Below, one piece after another: positions 11,280 through 21,189 of a DNA stretch of 64,000 nt (positions within the stretch are counted from its first letter, which is position 1; every line of letters starts with the position of its first letter). Under the pieces are notes generated by a model. That model was not told where the DNA came from, searched no databases, and saw only the letters and a program-made list of their open reading frames with translations. Made by a program: the position numbers and the translations under genes. The stretch is from Tillus elongatus. Taxonomy: Eukaryota > Arthropoda > Insecta > Coleoptera > Cleridae. The stretch spans positions 50,075,460 through 50,139,459 of the forward strand of contig OZ023262.1 of NCBI GenBank assembly GCA_964006375.1, written 5' to 3'.

Positions 11280-12719
11280 CTAGGTGATATAATCGGACTG
11301 TTTGTTTAATCTATTTAGTTGGAACGAGTTATTTTTTTCGTTGTTGCAATATTGGCAAGCTCTAATAAAAGCTTTTATTTTTTGTTTCATTTTTGGAAAA
11401 TTAAATTTAGTTTTCATCCTTAAATATGTTTCTTTAGCATTTCTGTGATTTATTTTACTTTCGTGAAATAATACGATTGCGTTGTTAATTTCATTTTCGT
11501 TTATATGTATGATTTCCTCTTGTTTATTTATATTATTTAATCTTGATTGAGTTTCAATATTTATGGGATTTATTTTCGACTTGTAAACCTTATCGTGTGA
11601 GAATTTCCTTTCGTTATTGATTTTTGATTTTATTATTTGTGAAATTTGTTCCTTACCTATTTGCCGATGGTCGTCCTGTACCTGAATTAAATTATTACTT
11701 AACTTATCATTTTGCTTGGTGCCTGTATATTTTATTTTGTTCGGAATAACCGCCCTGTAACAAGGTGCTTTTGTATTTGGGATAAACTCTTCGATTTTAA
11801 CGGGTTGGTCGATTTTATTGTGTTCTTTACACATTGAATATACATATTTCATTATACTGTCTGCATTGCTCGCTTCTTGTCGAGGCTTGTGCAAGACATC
11901 TAACCTAATTTTATCTGTAATATTTTTTTGTACACTCCCCGTATAATTGTTATTATAATTCTGGTGATGGTAAGAATTATTTAATATCCTATTCGTTTTA
12001 TTTTGAATTTGATCCGTTATATCTTTTTGTATCGTCCTCGTATCACTCACATTTTTATTTCGACGATATTCATATGTGTTTAATGAAACTTGATCCCGTT
12101 TACATTTATTATGGGTGAAGATTTCTCCTGTGTCCTTTGTTAGTTGTAACCTTCTATCGTCATCGTTTAATGGCTGATTATGCTTTCCTAGGTCGAGTTC
12201 AAGTGCAATAATGCTTCTGTCTATTGTATTACTTACGTTAAGGTGATTCATTTCATCATTTGCTTTGATGATCCTACTTATCCGATTGTTATTGCTACTA
12301 CTATTACTACCCATTTTGTCTTCATGATCCTTTGTATAAGGGAAGTTTATCTTAATGCTTCGATTTTTTAAATTGAGTCTCTGGTTTTTAAAATCAATGT
12401 TCGCTTGATTTTTTATCAAGAAGTCAATTCCAATAAGAGCTATGAAATTTTTGTTAAATTCAAATAGGCAAAACTCTTGTTCACTGTCCGTTAGTGAGTT
12501 TAAAATTATTTTGGCTCGATTATTATGGCTGGAGTAGCCATGCGCACTTTTTATCAAAAAGGGGTGATTGTAGATCTTATTATAAAAGTTGTTATATGCT
12601 ATGGACGGGTTTAAAAGGTTCTTAGTACTACCGGAGTCGAGCAGTATTTTTCCGGGTAGTTCTTTTATTATTACGTAGGGTAATTGGGATATTGTGTTAA
12701 AATTATTAATATCTATTAC
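11280..12719 (-). CDS. Errantivirus pol remnant: protease plus integrase zinc-binding domain
   Basis: The frame overlaps the gag stop in the -1 register, as expected for frameshift expression. It opens with a retroviral-type aspartic protease (LLDSGSTKN at 12644-12621, flap/dimer region to about 12400). The C-terminal part (about 11480-11330) has the HHCC pattern of an integrase N-terminal zinc-binding domain (H-x3-H, later C-x2-C). Between them lie roughly 300 residues rich in Asn, Lys, Ile and Asp with no RT or RNase H motif and no YxDD box. The integrase catalytic core is also absent; the frame stops at 11280. All of it is one open frame, so these are clean losses, not decay. An M at 12557 is internal and not a credible start. 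Confidence 0.8.
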   Translation of the reverse strand, partial: VIDINNFNTISQLPYVIIKELPGKILLDSGSTKNLLNPSIAYNNFYNKIYNHPFLIKSAHGYSSHNNRAKIILNSLTDSEQEFCLFEFNKNFIALIGIDFLIKNQANIDFKNQRLNLKNRSIKINFPYTKDHEDKMGSNSSSNNNRISRIIKANDEMNHLNVSNTIDRSIIALELDLGKHNQPLNDDDRRLQLTKDTGEIFTHNKCKRDQVSLNTYEYRRNKNVSDTRTIQKDITDQIQNKTNRILNNSYHHQNYNNNYTGSVQKNITDKIRLDVLHKPRQEASNADSIMKYVYSMCKEHNKIDQPVKIEEFIPNTKAPCYRAVIPNKIKYTGTKQNDKLSNNLIQVQDDHRQIGKEQISQIIKSKINNERKFSHDKVYKSKINPINIETQSRLNNINKQEEIIHINENEINNAIVLFHESKINHRNAKETYLRMKTKFNFPKMKQKIKAFIRACQYCNNEKNNSFQLNRLNKQSDYIT

Positions 12720-13975
12720 GGTTCTGTTTTTGAGCTCCCTGCTATCGGAAAATTTTGATGCTGTGCATCGTATAATTCGGAGGGTGATTGTTCATTATAT
12801 GTTGCGTCATAATTTAATTCTTCTGGTAAGAAATGTTGTCTTCTTTCTAATTCATTGAAAGGAAAAGAATTATTCGTTTCGTTATAGTTTACTTCTTCTG
12901 GTATGAAATTTTGTCTTTTTTGAAAATTGTTGGAAGGAAAATTGTTTCGTCTATTTTGTGAGGGTTGTTGTCGGCTGAAATTAGTATGTCTCGTGTTGTT
13001 GCTGCCGACATCCATAGCCTGTGGATATCTTCTAGTATTGTCATTAGGGTTGTACGTCGGTCTTCTCATTGAGTATTGATTTGAACGGCTGCCCTGAAAT
13101 TGTGGGCGAGACATTTGGGGTCTGTTTGAATTATAGTTAAAAGGTGCACGATAATTTTGTTGTTGGAAGGGTTTTTGAAATTGAATATTGTTAAAATTTG
13201 GGGTATTTCTTTGGAAAACTGGTTTTTGTTGTTTGTCATGCCTGTTATTGTTATTATTGTTGAAATTTGACCGTTGTAATAATCTGTCCCTATATTCATA
13301 ATTTTCCTCGGAAAATATAAATTTTAAAGCTTGTTCTATGCTGTCTGGTCGAGTGGATCTGACCACCATACCAAGGGGATTTTTTAACCCACCGATAAAC
13401 GCTTTCAGTGTCTGTTGTCTGTACATGTTTTGTTTTAATACTAAAATTCCCTCGTTACGTTCATTAGATATTAAATTAGAGATGAGTAATTGTTCAATGT
13501 GTCTGCAACGATTACTGAACGCTAAGGCATCCTCGTTATGTCTCTGTTTCAGTGTCAATAATTCGCCTAGTAAGCTGATTTCATCACGCTGGTCAGTGAA
13601 GTTCTCAACAATTGCCCGTCTTAAGTCTACCCATGTGTTTATAATTTTAGTGTTAATAATTAACCTGGCTTGTGCAATTAGTTTCGTTTGAATGTAATTT
13701 AATAGAAAATGGTTAAGATATAAATTTGGATTATCTGCATCATAGAATTGGTTCATTACTAGATCACAAGCTTTTAAGAAGTTCCCTACATTTTCAGGTT
13801 GTCCGTTAAATTCGGGGATTGCTTTAAGGTAAAACTCTTGGAATTGATTTGCCATATTTAAATTGTTTCTAGAATTATTTATATCGGGTTGTTCTACAAT
13901 ATCAATTTCGCCAATACTAATATTTCTTAATCTATATTCCAAATGTTCTAAATTATCAATATCGCTATCAGACAT
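12716..13975 (-). CDS. gag: Errantivirus Gag (419 aa)
   Basis: Structural capsid precursor of a Ty3/gypsy errantivirus. The first 45 residues are acidic; residues 50-230 resemble the gypsy capsid fold ([20 protein letters not shown], then the region around [15 protein letters not shown] and [12 protein letters not shown]); the last 180 residues are rich in Asn, Gln, Arg and Pro and carry repeated QNF and PEE(V/L)NY motifs. No CCHC zinc knuckle is present, which is normal for errantivirus Gag. The start ATG at 13975 lies just downstream of a (TA)n array. The frame is intact. The stop TAA at 12718-12716 overlaps the -1 pol frame; an A5 run 8-12 bases upstream is a possible slippery site. Confidence 0.9.
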   Translation of the reverse strand: MSDSDIDNLEHLEYRLRNISIGEIDIVEQPDINNSRNNLNMANQFQEFYLKAIPEFNGQPENVGNFLKACDLVMNQFYDADNPNLYLNHFLLNYIQTKLIAQARLIINTKIINTWVDLRRAIVENFTDQRDEISLLGELLTLKQRHNEDALAFSNRCRHIEQLLISNLISNERNEGILVLKQNMYRQQTLKAFIGGLKNPLGMVVRSTRPDSIEQALKFIFSEENYEYRDRLLQRSNFNNNNNNRHDKQQKPVFQRNTPNFNNIQFQKPFQQQNYRAPFNYNSNRPQMSRPQFQGSRSNQYSMRRPTYNPNDNTRRYPQAMDVGSNNTRHTNFSRQQPSQNRRNNFPSNNFQKRQNFIPEEVNYNETNNSFPFNELERRQHFLPEELNYDATYNEQSPSELYDAQHQNFPIAGSSKTEP

Positions 13976-14004
13976 ATAATATTATCAATATATGAGGAAA
14001 TACA

Positions 14005-14005
<1 letters not shown>

Positions 14006-14101
<96 letters not shown>
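14006..14101. repeat. (TA)n microsatellite in errantivirus leader
   Basis: About 48 TA units between the primer site and the gag ATG, inside the LTR element rather than flanking it. Confidence 0.97.
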
Positions 14102-14103
<2 letters not shown>

Positions 14104-14232
14104 AAATAAAGGAAGCAAACAACTTACAGAATCGATGCTATTGCTGCTGTCTTCATGACGTCTCTCTTGATCGGTTCTTTGGCTGTTAAGCGTTGAAACG
14201 CAAAGAATCAATATACTTTTGGTTCTTCAGCA

Positions 14233-14252
14233 CTATCCTACCGACTGCGCCA
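14233..14252 (-). promoter_or_regulatory. Errantivirus primer-binding site
   Basis: On the minus strand TGGCGCAGTCGGTAGGATAG directly follows the 5' LTR and overlaps its last base. It resembles the tRNA-Ser-type primer sites of the 17.6/297 group of errantiviruses (from memory; an alignment with insect tRNA-Ser would settle it). Confidence 0.65.
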
Positions 14253-14657
14253 GTTAACTTTCTTGTTAACACACTTGACTTTTTAAAAGAATTTATTGAT
14301 TATAGTTACATAAAATACTTATGAATAATAATAAAAAATGATAAATATAAATTATGACAATTTAAAAGAGACTCAAGCAATAACAATGTAGGAATGTCCG
14401 TCCGTGGTCTGGTAACTTCCATATATAGTCTCTGGTGGGGCGTGGACCGAGAGGCGGTTTCCACCTAAGTTGCAGTCTTGAAGGTGATCCTAGCAGGTGG
14501 CTGGTTGCTGATTTGAAGGTCTAGTTGTTTACCCATTTATGAATAGTCTATTCTTCTAATTGCGCTGCTTTTAATTAACCCATTCGTCAGCGACCTTGGG
14601 TGTTGAATCGGGATCTGTACTTCTTATATACATTGTATGAGTTGGCTATTGTTATCT
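14252..14657 (-). repeat. Errantivirus 5' LTR
   Basis: Near-identical partner of the LTR at 9044-9447; being upstream of gag on the minus strand it holds the promoter. Confidence 0.93.
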
Positions 14658-14661
14658 CGCG
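14658..14661. repeat. Target-site duplication CGCG (right)
   Basis: Second copy of the 4-bp duplication at 9040-9043. Confidence 0.8.
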
Positions 14662-14940
14662 TTCTCCTGGCACTTCAGTTATTTTAATGAAAAATCCATT
14701 TGTACAAAAATATTGACTTATTACCTATGAGTATTTTTTTTCAAATTCATGGCCCTTCTCTTTTTTTTTTTTACAACTTGAAACTTTATATCTAATATTT
14801 TATTATTTTGAAATTATTCTTTTAGAGGTGATAATAAACAAATCAATTCCATTTGCCAAAAAGAAACATGAAAAATCCAGCTTTTCAAAGTCTGTAAATG
14901 TGACACATACCAGATTATTTAACGGCACCATAGTAAAAAA

Positions 14941-15540
14941 GTGCGAGACGCAGCAAGTGCGTTATAGTAGTTAATTTTTATTAAATGCTTCACACTTGAA
15001 TAACTCAATTTTCTATAAACTTAAAAAGTTCAATTTTAATACGTAGTAAGGCCTTTCATAAGGCAAGATATTCACCAAACTTTATTAAAATAACTTTGTA
15101 ATATTCGGAGAAAAAAATTTTTTTCCGAAGAAAATTCAAAATTTGAATAACTCAATTTTCTATAAACTTAGAAAGTTTAATTTTAATACGTAGTAAGGCC
15201 TTTCCTAAAGCAAGATATCCACCAAACTTTATTAAAATAACTTTGTAATATTCGGAGAAAAAATTTTTTTTCCGAAGAAAATTTAAAATTTATATAACTC
15301 AATTTTCTATAAACTTAAAAAGTTCAATTTTGGTACGTAGCAAGGTCTCTGATAAGGTAACATGTATAGTAAATTGAATTAAAACAGCTTTGTAATTTTC
15401 GAAGAAAACTCAAAATTTTCCCGGAAAACCCTGTCGGATTTTCCTAGCTAACGAACTCATCCAAACCATTAATAAAAGAAAGGCACCTGCCGAGTTTAGT
15501 CGAAATCGATTAATTATTTTTTGAGTTAACGGATGGATAC
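14941..15540 (-). mobile_element. HINE-like element with 147-bp internal repeat
   Basis: Tail motif (GACGCAGCAAGTGCGTTATA) at 14947, then a body holding three copies of a 147-bp unit, then the GGAAAACC/TTTTGAGTTAACGG segment that precedes (TA)n in other copies. The head beyond the TA array is replaced by a mariner. Confidence 0.65.
14999..15440. repeat. Tandem repeat, 147-bp period, three copies
   Basis: The phrase ATAACTCAATTTTCTATAAA recurs at 15000, 15147 and 15294, exactly 147 bases apart, with the rest of the unit also conserved. The third copy is more diverged and truncated. Confidence 0.85.
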
Positions 15541-15543
15541 ATA

Positions 15544-15623
<80 letters not shown>
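15541..15623. repeat. (TA)n microsatellite
   Basis: TA array with one TG near its start; its right edge is the truncation point of the mariner that follows. Confidence 0.97.
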
Positions 15624-15625
<2 letters not shown>

Positions 15626-17512
15626 GCAAAAAGTTATTAACAAAACTTGTTTAGAATTAAAATTTATGACAGGCTCTCAATTTTCAGCCAGATCAGCCTA
15701 CTTTGAATTTTCAAGTAAACTATTAACATTTTTTCCCCATCAACATGGAGCTTTTTACCTGTGGTTTTCTGAACGCAGGTGCGCAATGTAAGTAACCATG
15801 CAATGTTAAATAATAATTTATTAGTAAAATATAAAACGCTTATTGCTAACAAAAATCGAAACGAACAACGAAAAATAAAGGAATTATTCAAATGCGCTGC
15901 CACCAACAGATACACATAACTCGGCCCGTTTAGTAAATGCTTTGTAGGCATTTTGAATATGTTGAATTGGAATACCGTCAATTGCCTCTCTTAACCTCAG
16001 TTTCAACAAATCAAGATCGTTGTTTAATGGAGCCGCGTAGACTTTCTGTTTGAGATAGCCTCATAAATAAAAGTCCATTAAGGTAAGATCGGGACTTCTG
16101 GGAGGCCAAGGTATTGGCCCATATCGACCAATCCACCGTCCAGGAAATTCGCGATCTAACCATTCTCGAACGATTCCTGTTGCATGTGCTGGGTGACCGT
16201 CATGCTGAAAGTATGCTGTTTGTCTACCTTCTAGTGACATGTTATGCAAATGGTCTTGAGGAATATTTTCCAGCATTTCCAGATAACTGTATTGGTTCAT
16301 ATTCCACTCAAAAAAAGATGGCACAATTATCCCAGTGTAAGAAACAGCACGCCACACATTTACCTTTTTATGGCATTGTCTTCTGCAATTAACTCTATAT
16401 TTTGGATTCTCCATAGACCAATGCCGTGCATTTTGGGAATTTACCACCCCATTAGTGGTGAAAGTGGATTCGTCCGAAAAAATAGTACTTCTGCCAAAAT
16501 TGTGATTTTGTAGATATTGCTCGCTGTACCATAAACAAAAATCTAATCGTTTTGATTCGTCATTTTCTTCCAAAGTGTGTATAAGTTTTGCTTTAAAAGG
16601 TTTCCCCTTGTTGGTACGACAAATTTGTTGCAAATGCGATTTGCTAATATTGCCAGTTTCTAATGCCCTTCTTCTTAATGATAATTTCAGAAAACGCCTA
16701 ACAGAATCCATAGCTAATGCAGCTGCAGCATTGTCTTCTTCATTTGAGTCGGATTTTGTCTTCTTAACATTTAAAACACTCCCAGTACGCATAAATTTTG
16801 TAACAACTTTTTTTTTACACCAGTAGCGGAAACCGAATAATTTGGCCAGCGTTCAAGGAATTATCTTATCACTCCCTGATAAGAATGTTCTTCACCCAAA
16901 CCATAGCACTGCACAATAAACACTTTTTGTTCTGTTGTTAACATTTTTAAATACAGAAGCTTCGTTCGTGACAAATAAAATTGACGTTTCAATTTTCCAA
17001 ATAAGTAGTATCCCGGGAAATGAACAACAAGGCAGAGCTCAAGTAGCCATGCAATTCGCAAATTATTGCTTCGAATGTCCAATTGTGCGTTTACTTTACT
17101 TTTTTTATTGGTTGAGATGAAAGCAAACCTACCCCAAGTTTAATTATGGTAAAGACTTTTTTAATACAGTTTCAAGTATTTTTTAAAGTACACAGCCGTC
17201 ATTTAAATAAAGTCGCAGCTAAAAAAAATTCATAGTACACTGATCTCTTTGAAAATTGAGAGCCTGTCATAAAATTTAATTCTAAACAATTTTTGTTAAT
17301 AACTTTTTGCGGTATATTCATAAACAAATGAGTTTACAGGTAATACATTTCATTACATCAGTTATAAACCACCCTGTATATTAATTGATTTTGTTCATTT
17401 TCTCAACACCTCAGTTAAAGACGAAGCAGGAGCGATTCCCAGAATATCATAATCTAATTCGAAATGTTTTTGTCACTTATACCTTACCCACACTCAATCC
17501 GTGGGCACACTG
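15624..17512 (-). mobile_element. Tc1/mariner-type element, family 2, copy 1 (left end lost)
   Basis: The right side ends in two nested terminal repeats: an inner end CAACCACCCTG-type (ACCCTG at 17371-17376 followed by TA) and an outer end at 17512 (CCGTGGGCACACTG followed by TA). The left end starts inside the inner repeat, at GATACCGC-like sequence matching 61349 of copy 2, and abuts (TA)n. The transposase pseudogene lies in the middle. Confidence 0.75.
15884..16944 (-). pseudogene. Tc1/mariner transposase, family 2, copy 1
   Basis: DDE/D-type transposase. The frame starts MLTTEQKVFIVQCYG at 16944 (helix-turn-helix region of the DUF4817 kind), continues through a linker with LRRRALETGNISKSHLQQI (second helix-turn-helix), then the catalytic core: first acidic block TIFSDESTF, second block YFQHDGHPAH, third block WPPRSPDLTLMDF. 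Second and third Asp are separated by 36 residues. It ends CVSVGGSAFE. Two lesions are visible: a stop near 16862 in the N-terminal part and a TGA in place of Trp at about 16061 (copy 2 has Trp there). Otherwise it is close to complete, about 350 codons. Confidence 0.85.
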
Positions 17513-17660
17513 TATATAAACATATAAAAATTGAAACTGACCCCGGATATGGGTTCTAGGGGTCATAGTTTGTGCTCATTTGAAAAAATTGTTGCAAAGT
17601 CTCACCTACCTCTCTATTAGTGAATTTTTAAAAATAAAATTTCACTAATAAAAATACGCC
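17513..17660 (-). mobile_element. HINE-like head fragment
   Basis: Reverse complement of the head block (GACCCCGGATATGGGTTCTA, GTGCTCATTTG) ending in the hairpin AGTGAATTTTT/AAATTTCACTAAT. The TA core has been replaced by the mariner end. Confidence 0.7.
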
Positions 17661-18050
17661 TCTGACGATCCGATTCAATCTAAACAAACGACGGAAACTT
17701 AGTTTTGAAGCAGTCTCAGAAGGCTGCACCACGTTCGTGACCCATCCTACCACTGCGCGTGCTGTTTCCATGGCAACCATCTCATGCACGCGTCCCGAAG
17801 CAGACGCAGCGTTTGTATACGACAAAATCTGGCTCAGTCAGTCCGCAGCTGCTTGGCGCTCTACATAGTAGTCTGTGGTCCACAATACGTAAGCGCTGCG
17901 CGTTGCGGCAAGTATACATTCAATTCGGTGATCAGGGACGGGCTTGCAAATTATGTCGTGTCATAAATTACTATAAAAATACATTATCAACTGCGGCGCG
18001 ACGTAACAAGACATTTTTATGTGGTTGTACCAACTTAATTTGAGAAAATA
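17661..18050 (+). other. GC-richer segment, possible transposase C-terminal remnant
   Basis: A plus-strand frame at 17759-18043 ends ACKLCRVINYYKNT...NKTFLCGCTN, a spacing of Cys pairs that recalls the cysteine-rich C-terminus of piggyBac-type transposases. The rest of the frame has no recognisable catalytic motif, so this may be chance. Confidence 0.2.
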
Positions 18051-18930
18051 AACTAGAAAGCTGAACATAAACAATTCTTGTGGTTCATGCATTGAGGGTG
18101 ATTGTATGCATGAAGAGGGGGAAGATGTACCCCCAGGATGAAGAGGGTTTCTGCCTCCTCACCCAAAAACACAAGGGGTTCCTTCCCCTTGTGCATACAG
18201 ACAACTGCCTTCGGGGCATACAACACAAGAACATTTGTTTGGGCGCAACCCCCAAGAAAGTTACCGGGATTGGAGCGAATATGGGTGCTGTGCGGGGTAC
18301 ACAGAGTTTGAAGGAGGTATTGCTGCAATATGTGAAAAACGAATCTTTTCAAAGACCGACTAAGTGTTTTTTTAGCATTTTCCTCTCATATTTCCTCCCA
18401 GCCCAGCACCCTTATTCATGATTGGTCCCTTTACTTGCTTGGGGCTTGTTTGCAACAAATTTATCTTGTGGCTTGTACATCCGAGGGAGGTTCTAAACAT
18501 GCTTCTGAAAAAAATATATAAAAACCCTCCGTGCAGTAAACTGTAAATTTACCGAAATTACATTCTACTTCGGCGCTTATTATGTCTTTTTCAGATAATA
18601 TAAAATACAGCACTAAATTAAATAAGTTCACTTACATTTTCACTTCTTTTTCATTTTTATATTACATAATACATACGCACAAGATAAGTATCATTAAGGG
18701 GAGCCCTTAATTAACATTGGGGCAACACAAACTTGATTTCATTGTCATGTCAAAGTAGTATTCTGATCATAAAAAATACTTCTAACTGTATGCACACAAA
18801 AAATAGTAAAATGCATTTATAAAATCTAATGAAAAACAACAGGTTCGTGATTCGTTAAGAGGTTATGACATGTGATAAAACGTCAAACGCACTGTACCGC
18901 AGCATAATATTATATTGCGACTGTACTCAC
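18051..18930. other. Unique DNA without recognisable gene
   Basis: Contains overlapping open frames of about 100 codons on both strands (18053-18421) that match nothing I know. The stretch 18100-18320 is clearly GC-richer than its flanks. No repeat structure is evident. Confidence 0.4.
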
Positions 18931-19152
18931 CCCATGACGTCACGCGCGTTATCATATCTCTCTAGTAATTGTATCATGTCTAAAACCTAAAGAGGATAAA
19001 TTTTCCAATTTGATATTGGCAACTCGCAATAAATGACATTGCCACAGAATCAGAAATGACAGCGAAGCTCCAGCATGAGCGCGGTCTTACAACGTTGTCA
19101 GATAGACTAAATTACGATTGGAGGGATGAACTAAAAATCATGAGAAATGGGT
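18930..19152 (+). other. Possible promoter and first exon
   Basis: CCATGACGTCACGCGCG near 18932 holds a perfect CRE palindrome (TGACGTCA). It is followed by a short frame beginning ATGACAGCGAAG at about 19046 and running 32 codons into a donor-like GGGTAATT near 19148. The downstream exon partner cannot be matched in phase, so this is speculative. Confidence 0.22.
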
Positions 19153-20033
19153 AATTCGAAATTTGCAGGTATTAAATACAGCTATGGATTACGGTATTTT
19201 TTAACTAACTGATCAAATTAAATTTTATAAAATGTTATTTATTATCAGAAGTTGTAAAAATTTGAAAATTATGTTTATACATGAAAGGTTTAACTACATG
19301 AAATTTCTAAAGATCTTACAACCCCGGTAAGAAACAGACACCTCTTGACATCTTGAATTGATTGTAACTTTCATTGTTTAAAGTGTTATCTACGATTTAT
19401 TTGAATAGCATAGCAGTACAGGTAACATCATCTGTCTTTGTCCAACATTGTAAATATTGCATTACAAAATTTGAAATTATGTCGAGGATTATTTTATTAT
19501 TAATTTCAAATAACTTTACTTTTCTGTGTTCTATCTATGTAGTTTTAGGTTGTAAATGTTCATTTAAATCACTTAAACAATTTGAAAGATATTCTGAATT
19601 TGCAAAAATTCTGCCAGGATTCCTCTTACTGATTAATTCTCAGGTGGTGCAAACCCCCCAACATGACAATAGACATTATATTCGATTGAAGATTTTGCGG
19701 GAATCAAGAACGATATTTAAATTTACATTTTCTAATTAAAAAAGATGCTTCGACAATGAAATTTCACATGAGTCATCTGTCCATCATTATTACTTATGAT
19801 GCCTCTCCATTTTTTCTCACTGATTCATTGATTAACATAGAAATGCTTAGATTTCCCTGTTTCTCCCAGAAGGCTCTGTATAAAAAATGATGGAACATGG
19901 AGGCCACGAACGCATGGCCACACTTTCTTTCTATTGCCACTGTAGTTTTGACGAAAGCTTAAATGGCCTTTTTCCATAACAGATGGAATCTAAATTGGAC
20001 TTCCACAATTTAGATTTGCCTTCTTTTTTTCAG

Positions 20034-20150
20034 GGACAGGCTGAGCTAGAACTTGCTTTGAAGTTTTCGCACACAGAAAGTCATGGTTTGGACGATAAAA
20101 CAACATCGCCTCTAGATTATGATGATCCTGATAATGATAAAGTGAATTAA
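20034..20150 (+). CDS. Possible terminal coding exon of an unrecognised host gene
   Basis: A strong acceptor (TGCCTTCTTTTTTTCAG) is followed by 38 codons beginning GQAELELALKFSHTES and ending in an acidic tail DYDDPDNDKVN before TAA. An AATAAA polyadenylation signal follows 22 bases after the stop (20172). Acceptor, open frame, stop and poly(A) signal in this order are what the last exon of a gene looks like. I do not recognise the protein. Upstream exons are not identified; they may lie before the window or among the unassigned frames at 18-20 kb. The acidic, charged composition differs from the surrounding AT-rich DNA. A chance arrangement cannot be excluded. Confidence 0.35.
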   Translation, partial: GQAELELALKFSHTESHGLDDKTTSPLDYDDPDNDKVN

Positions 20151-20182
20151 CTGAAACTACACATTTTGTTGAATAAAGTGAA

Positions 20183-20232
20183 ATTTTAGTGAAAATTCGC
20201 TATCGCAAGCCACTTGCTGCATCGAAAATATA
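20183..20232 (+). mobile_element. HINE-like tail, diverged
   Basis: GTGAAAATTCGCTAT, then CCACTTGCTGCATC, a diverged tail motif directly after the poly(A) signal of the possible exon. No body is visible. Confidence 0.45.
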
Positions 20233-21087
20233 AGTTATTTATTTGTTTCTGGACAGCTGCAGGAACTTATTATAAGGCAAAAACAAATTTCAAATATCGG
20301 TTAGGATCCGGTGAAAATGCTTATGAGCTGATGCTGAAAGCTCTATCGACCTCATTGTTTGTGTTTTTAGCGATAAATACAACATTATGTATACATCAAG
20401 ACACACATGTAACAAATTTTTTATGGAATATGGTTTTCACACATATTTACACTCATACACGCAAACAAGCATACATGACACACATACTCTGACATAGAAA
20501 AGCGCGTTAAAACTTGGCGAGTGTAAGCATGAAGCATGTAGTATTGATTTATTTGCAAATCTCGTGCAAGAGGCAAGTGAGAGAGCTACGTCATCTCTAT
20601 GACGTCAAAGCGAGCATGGAAATAAAGGCAGGAAGGCAGGGCATAGATTCGGTAACATTCTGCTGGATCTGGAAACTGGGTAACTTCTAATATATGTATA
20701 GTAATGGAATGTGATCTTGCTTCCTGACACTCTCGTCTCAGATTCCACAAGGAAAATATGTTAATTGGGATAGTGAATACACGATGAGAAAATTTTAAAT
20801 GTGTATAGGTGTCCCCGATAAACGCATTTCCTTCATATCTGCTCTAGTCAATACACATTTTGAGAATATTGAAATCTAAGGTTGCTTTGCCATATCCAGC
20901 GTATAATTTGAACTTACTTTTATTTGCGATGTGTTCAGTTTTACCCTGACACCTACTAACTCGTATATTGTACTAACACCCGATAAGAGTCAACCAATTG
21001 CGATGAAATTTTCTATACTACTCTGTTTATTCTTTGATCAAAAATGATTACAATATAGACAAAAAATTGCAACAAACGTACACTTTA
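20233..21087. other. Unassigned DNA
   Basis: Open frames of under 95 codons only. A second CRE-like TGACGTCA occurs near 20598. No domain or repeat recognised. Confidence 0.4.
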
Positions 21088-21178
21088 TTAATTTTAGTGA
21101 ATTTTCTTAAAAAAAAAATCACTAATAAAGAGATCGCGACTTTCGAATTTTGAAAAAATGTCTTCAAATGAGCACACA
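21088..21178 (+). mobile_element. HINE-like head
   Basis: Head hairpin (TTTTAGTGAATTTTC ... ATCACTAATAAAGAG) and the first 60 bases of the head block; then interrupted by a mariner-like end starting CAGGCTGACTGG after TATATATA. Confidence 0.65.
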
Positions 21179-21189
21179 TTTTATATATA

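Larger units (their letters stand above)
9044..14657 (-). mobile_element. Ty3/gypsy errantivirus-type LTR retrotransposon
   Basis: Full insertion of 5614 bp with 404/406-bp LTRs, a 4-bp CGCG duplication, a tRNA-type primer site next to the right (5') LTR and a purine tract next to the left (3') LTR. Gene order on the minus strand is gag (13975-12716), a pol remnant (12719-11280) and env (11037-9472). Gag and env are open along their whole length, but the region normally encoding RT, RNase H and the integrase core is missing. The LTRs differ by one substitution and two small indels, so insertion is recent. The element would need polymerase and integrase in trans. Confidence 0.92.

Noticed and set aside
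9472..14657. Infectious retrovirus
   Set aside because: Although env and gag are open, there is no polymerase or integrase core, so the copy cannot replicate by itself.
18053..18421. About 100-codon frames on both strands
   Set aside because: No domain; the frames overlap on opposite strands and neither has a usable context. Kept only as unassigned DNA.
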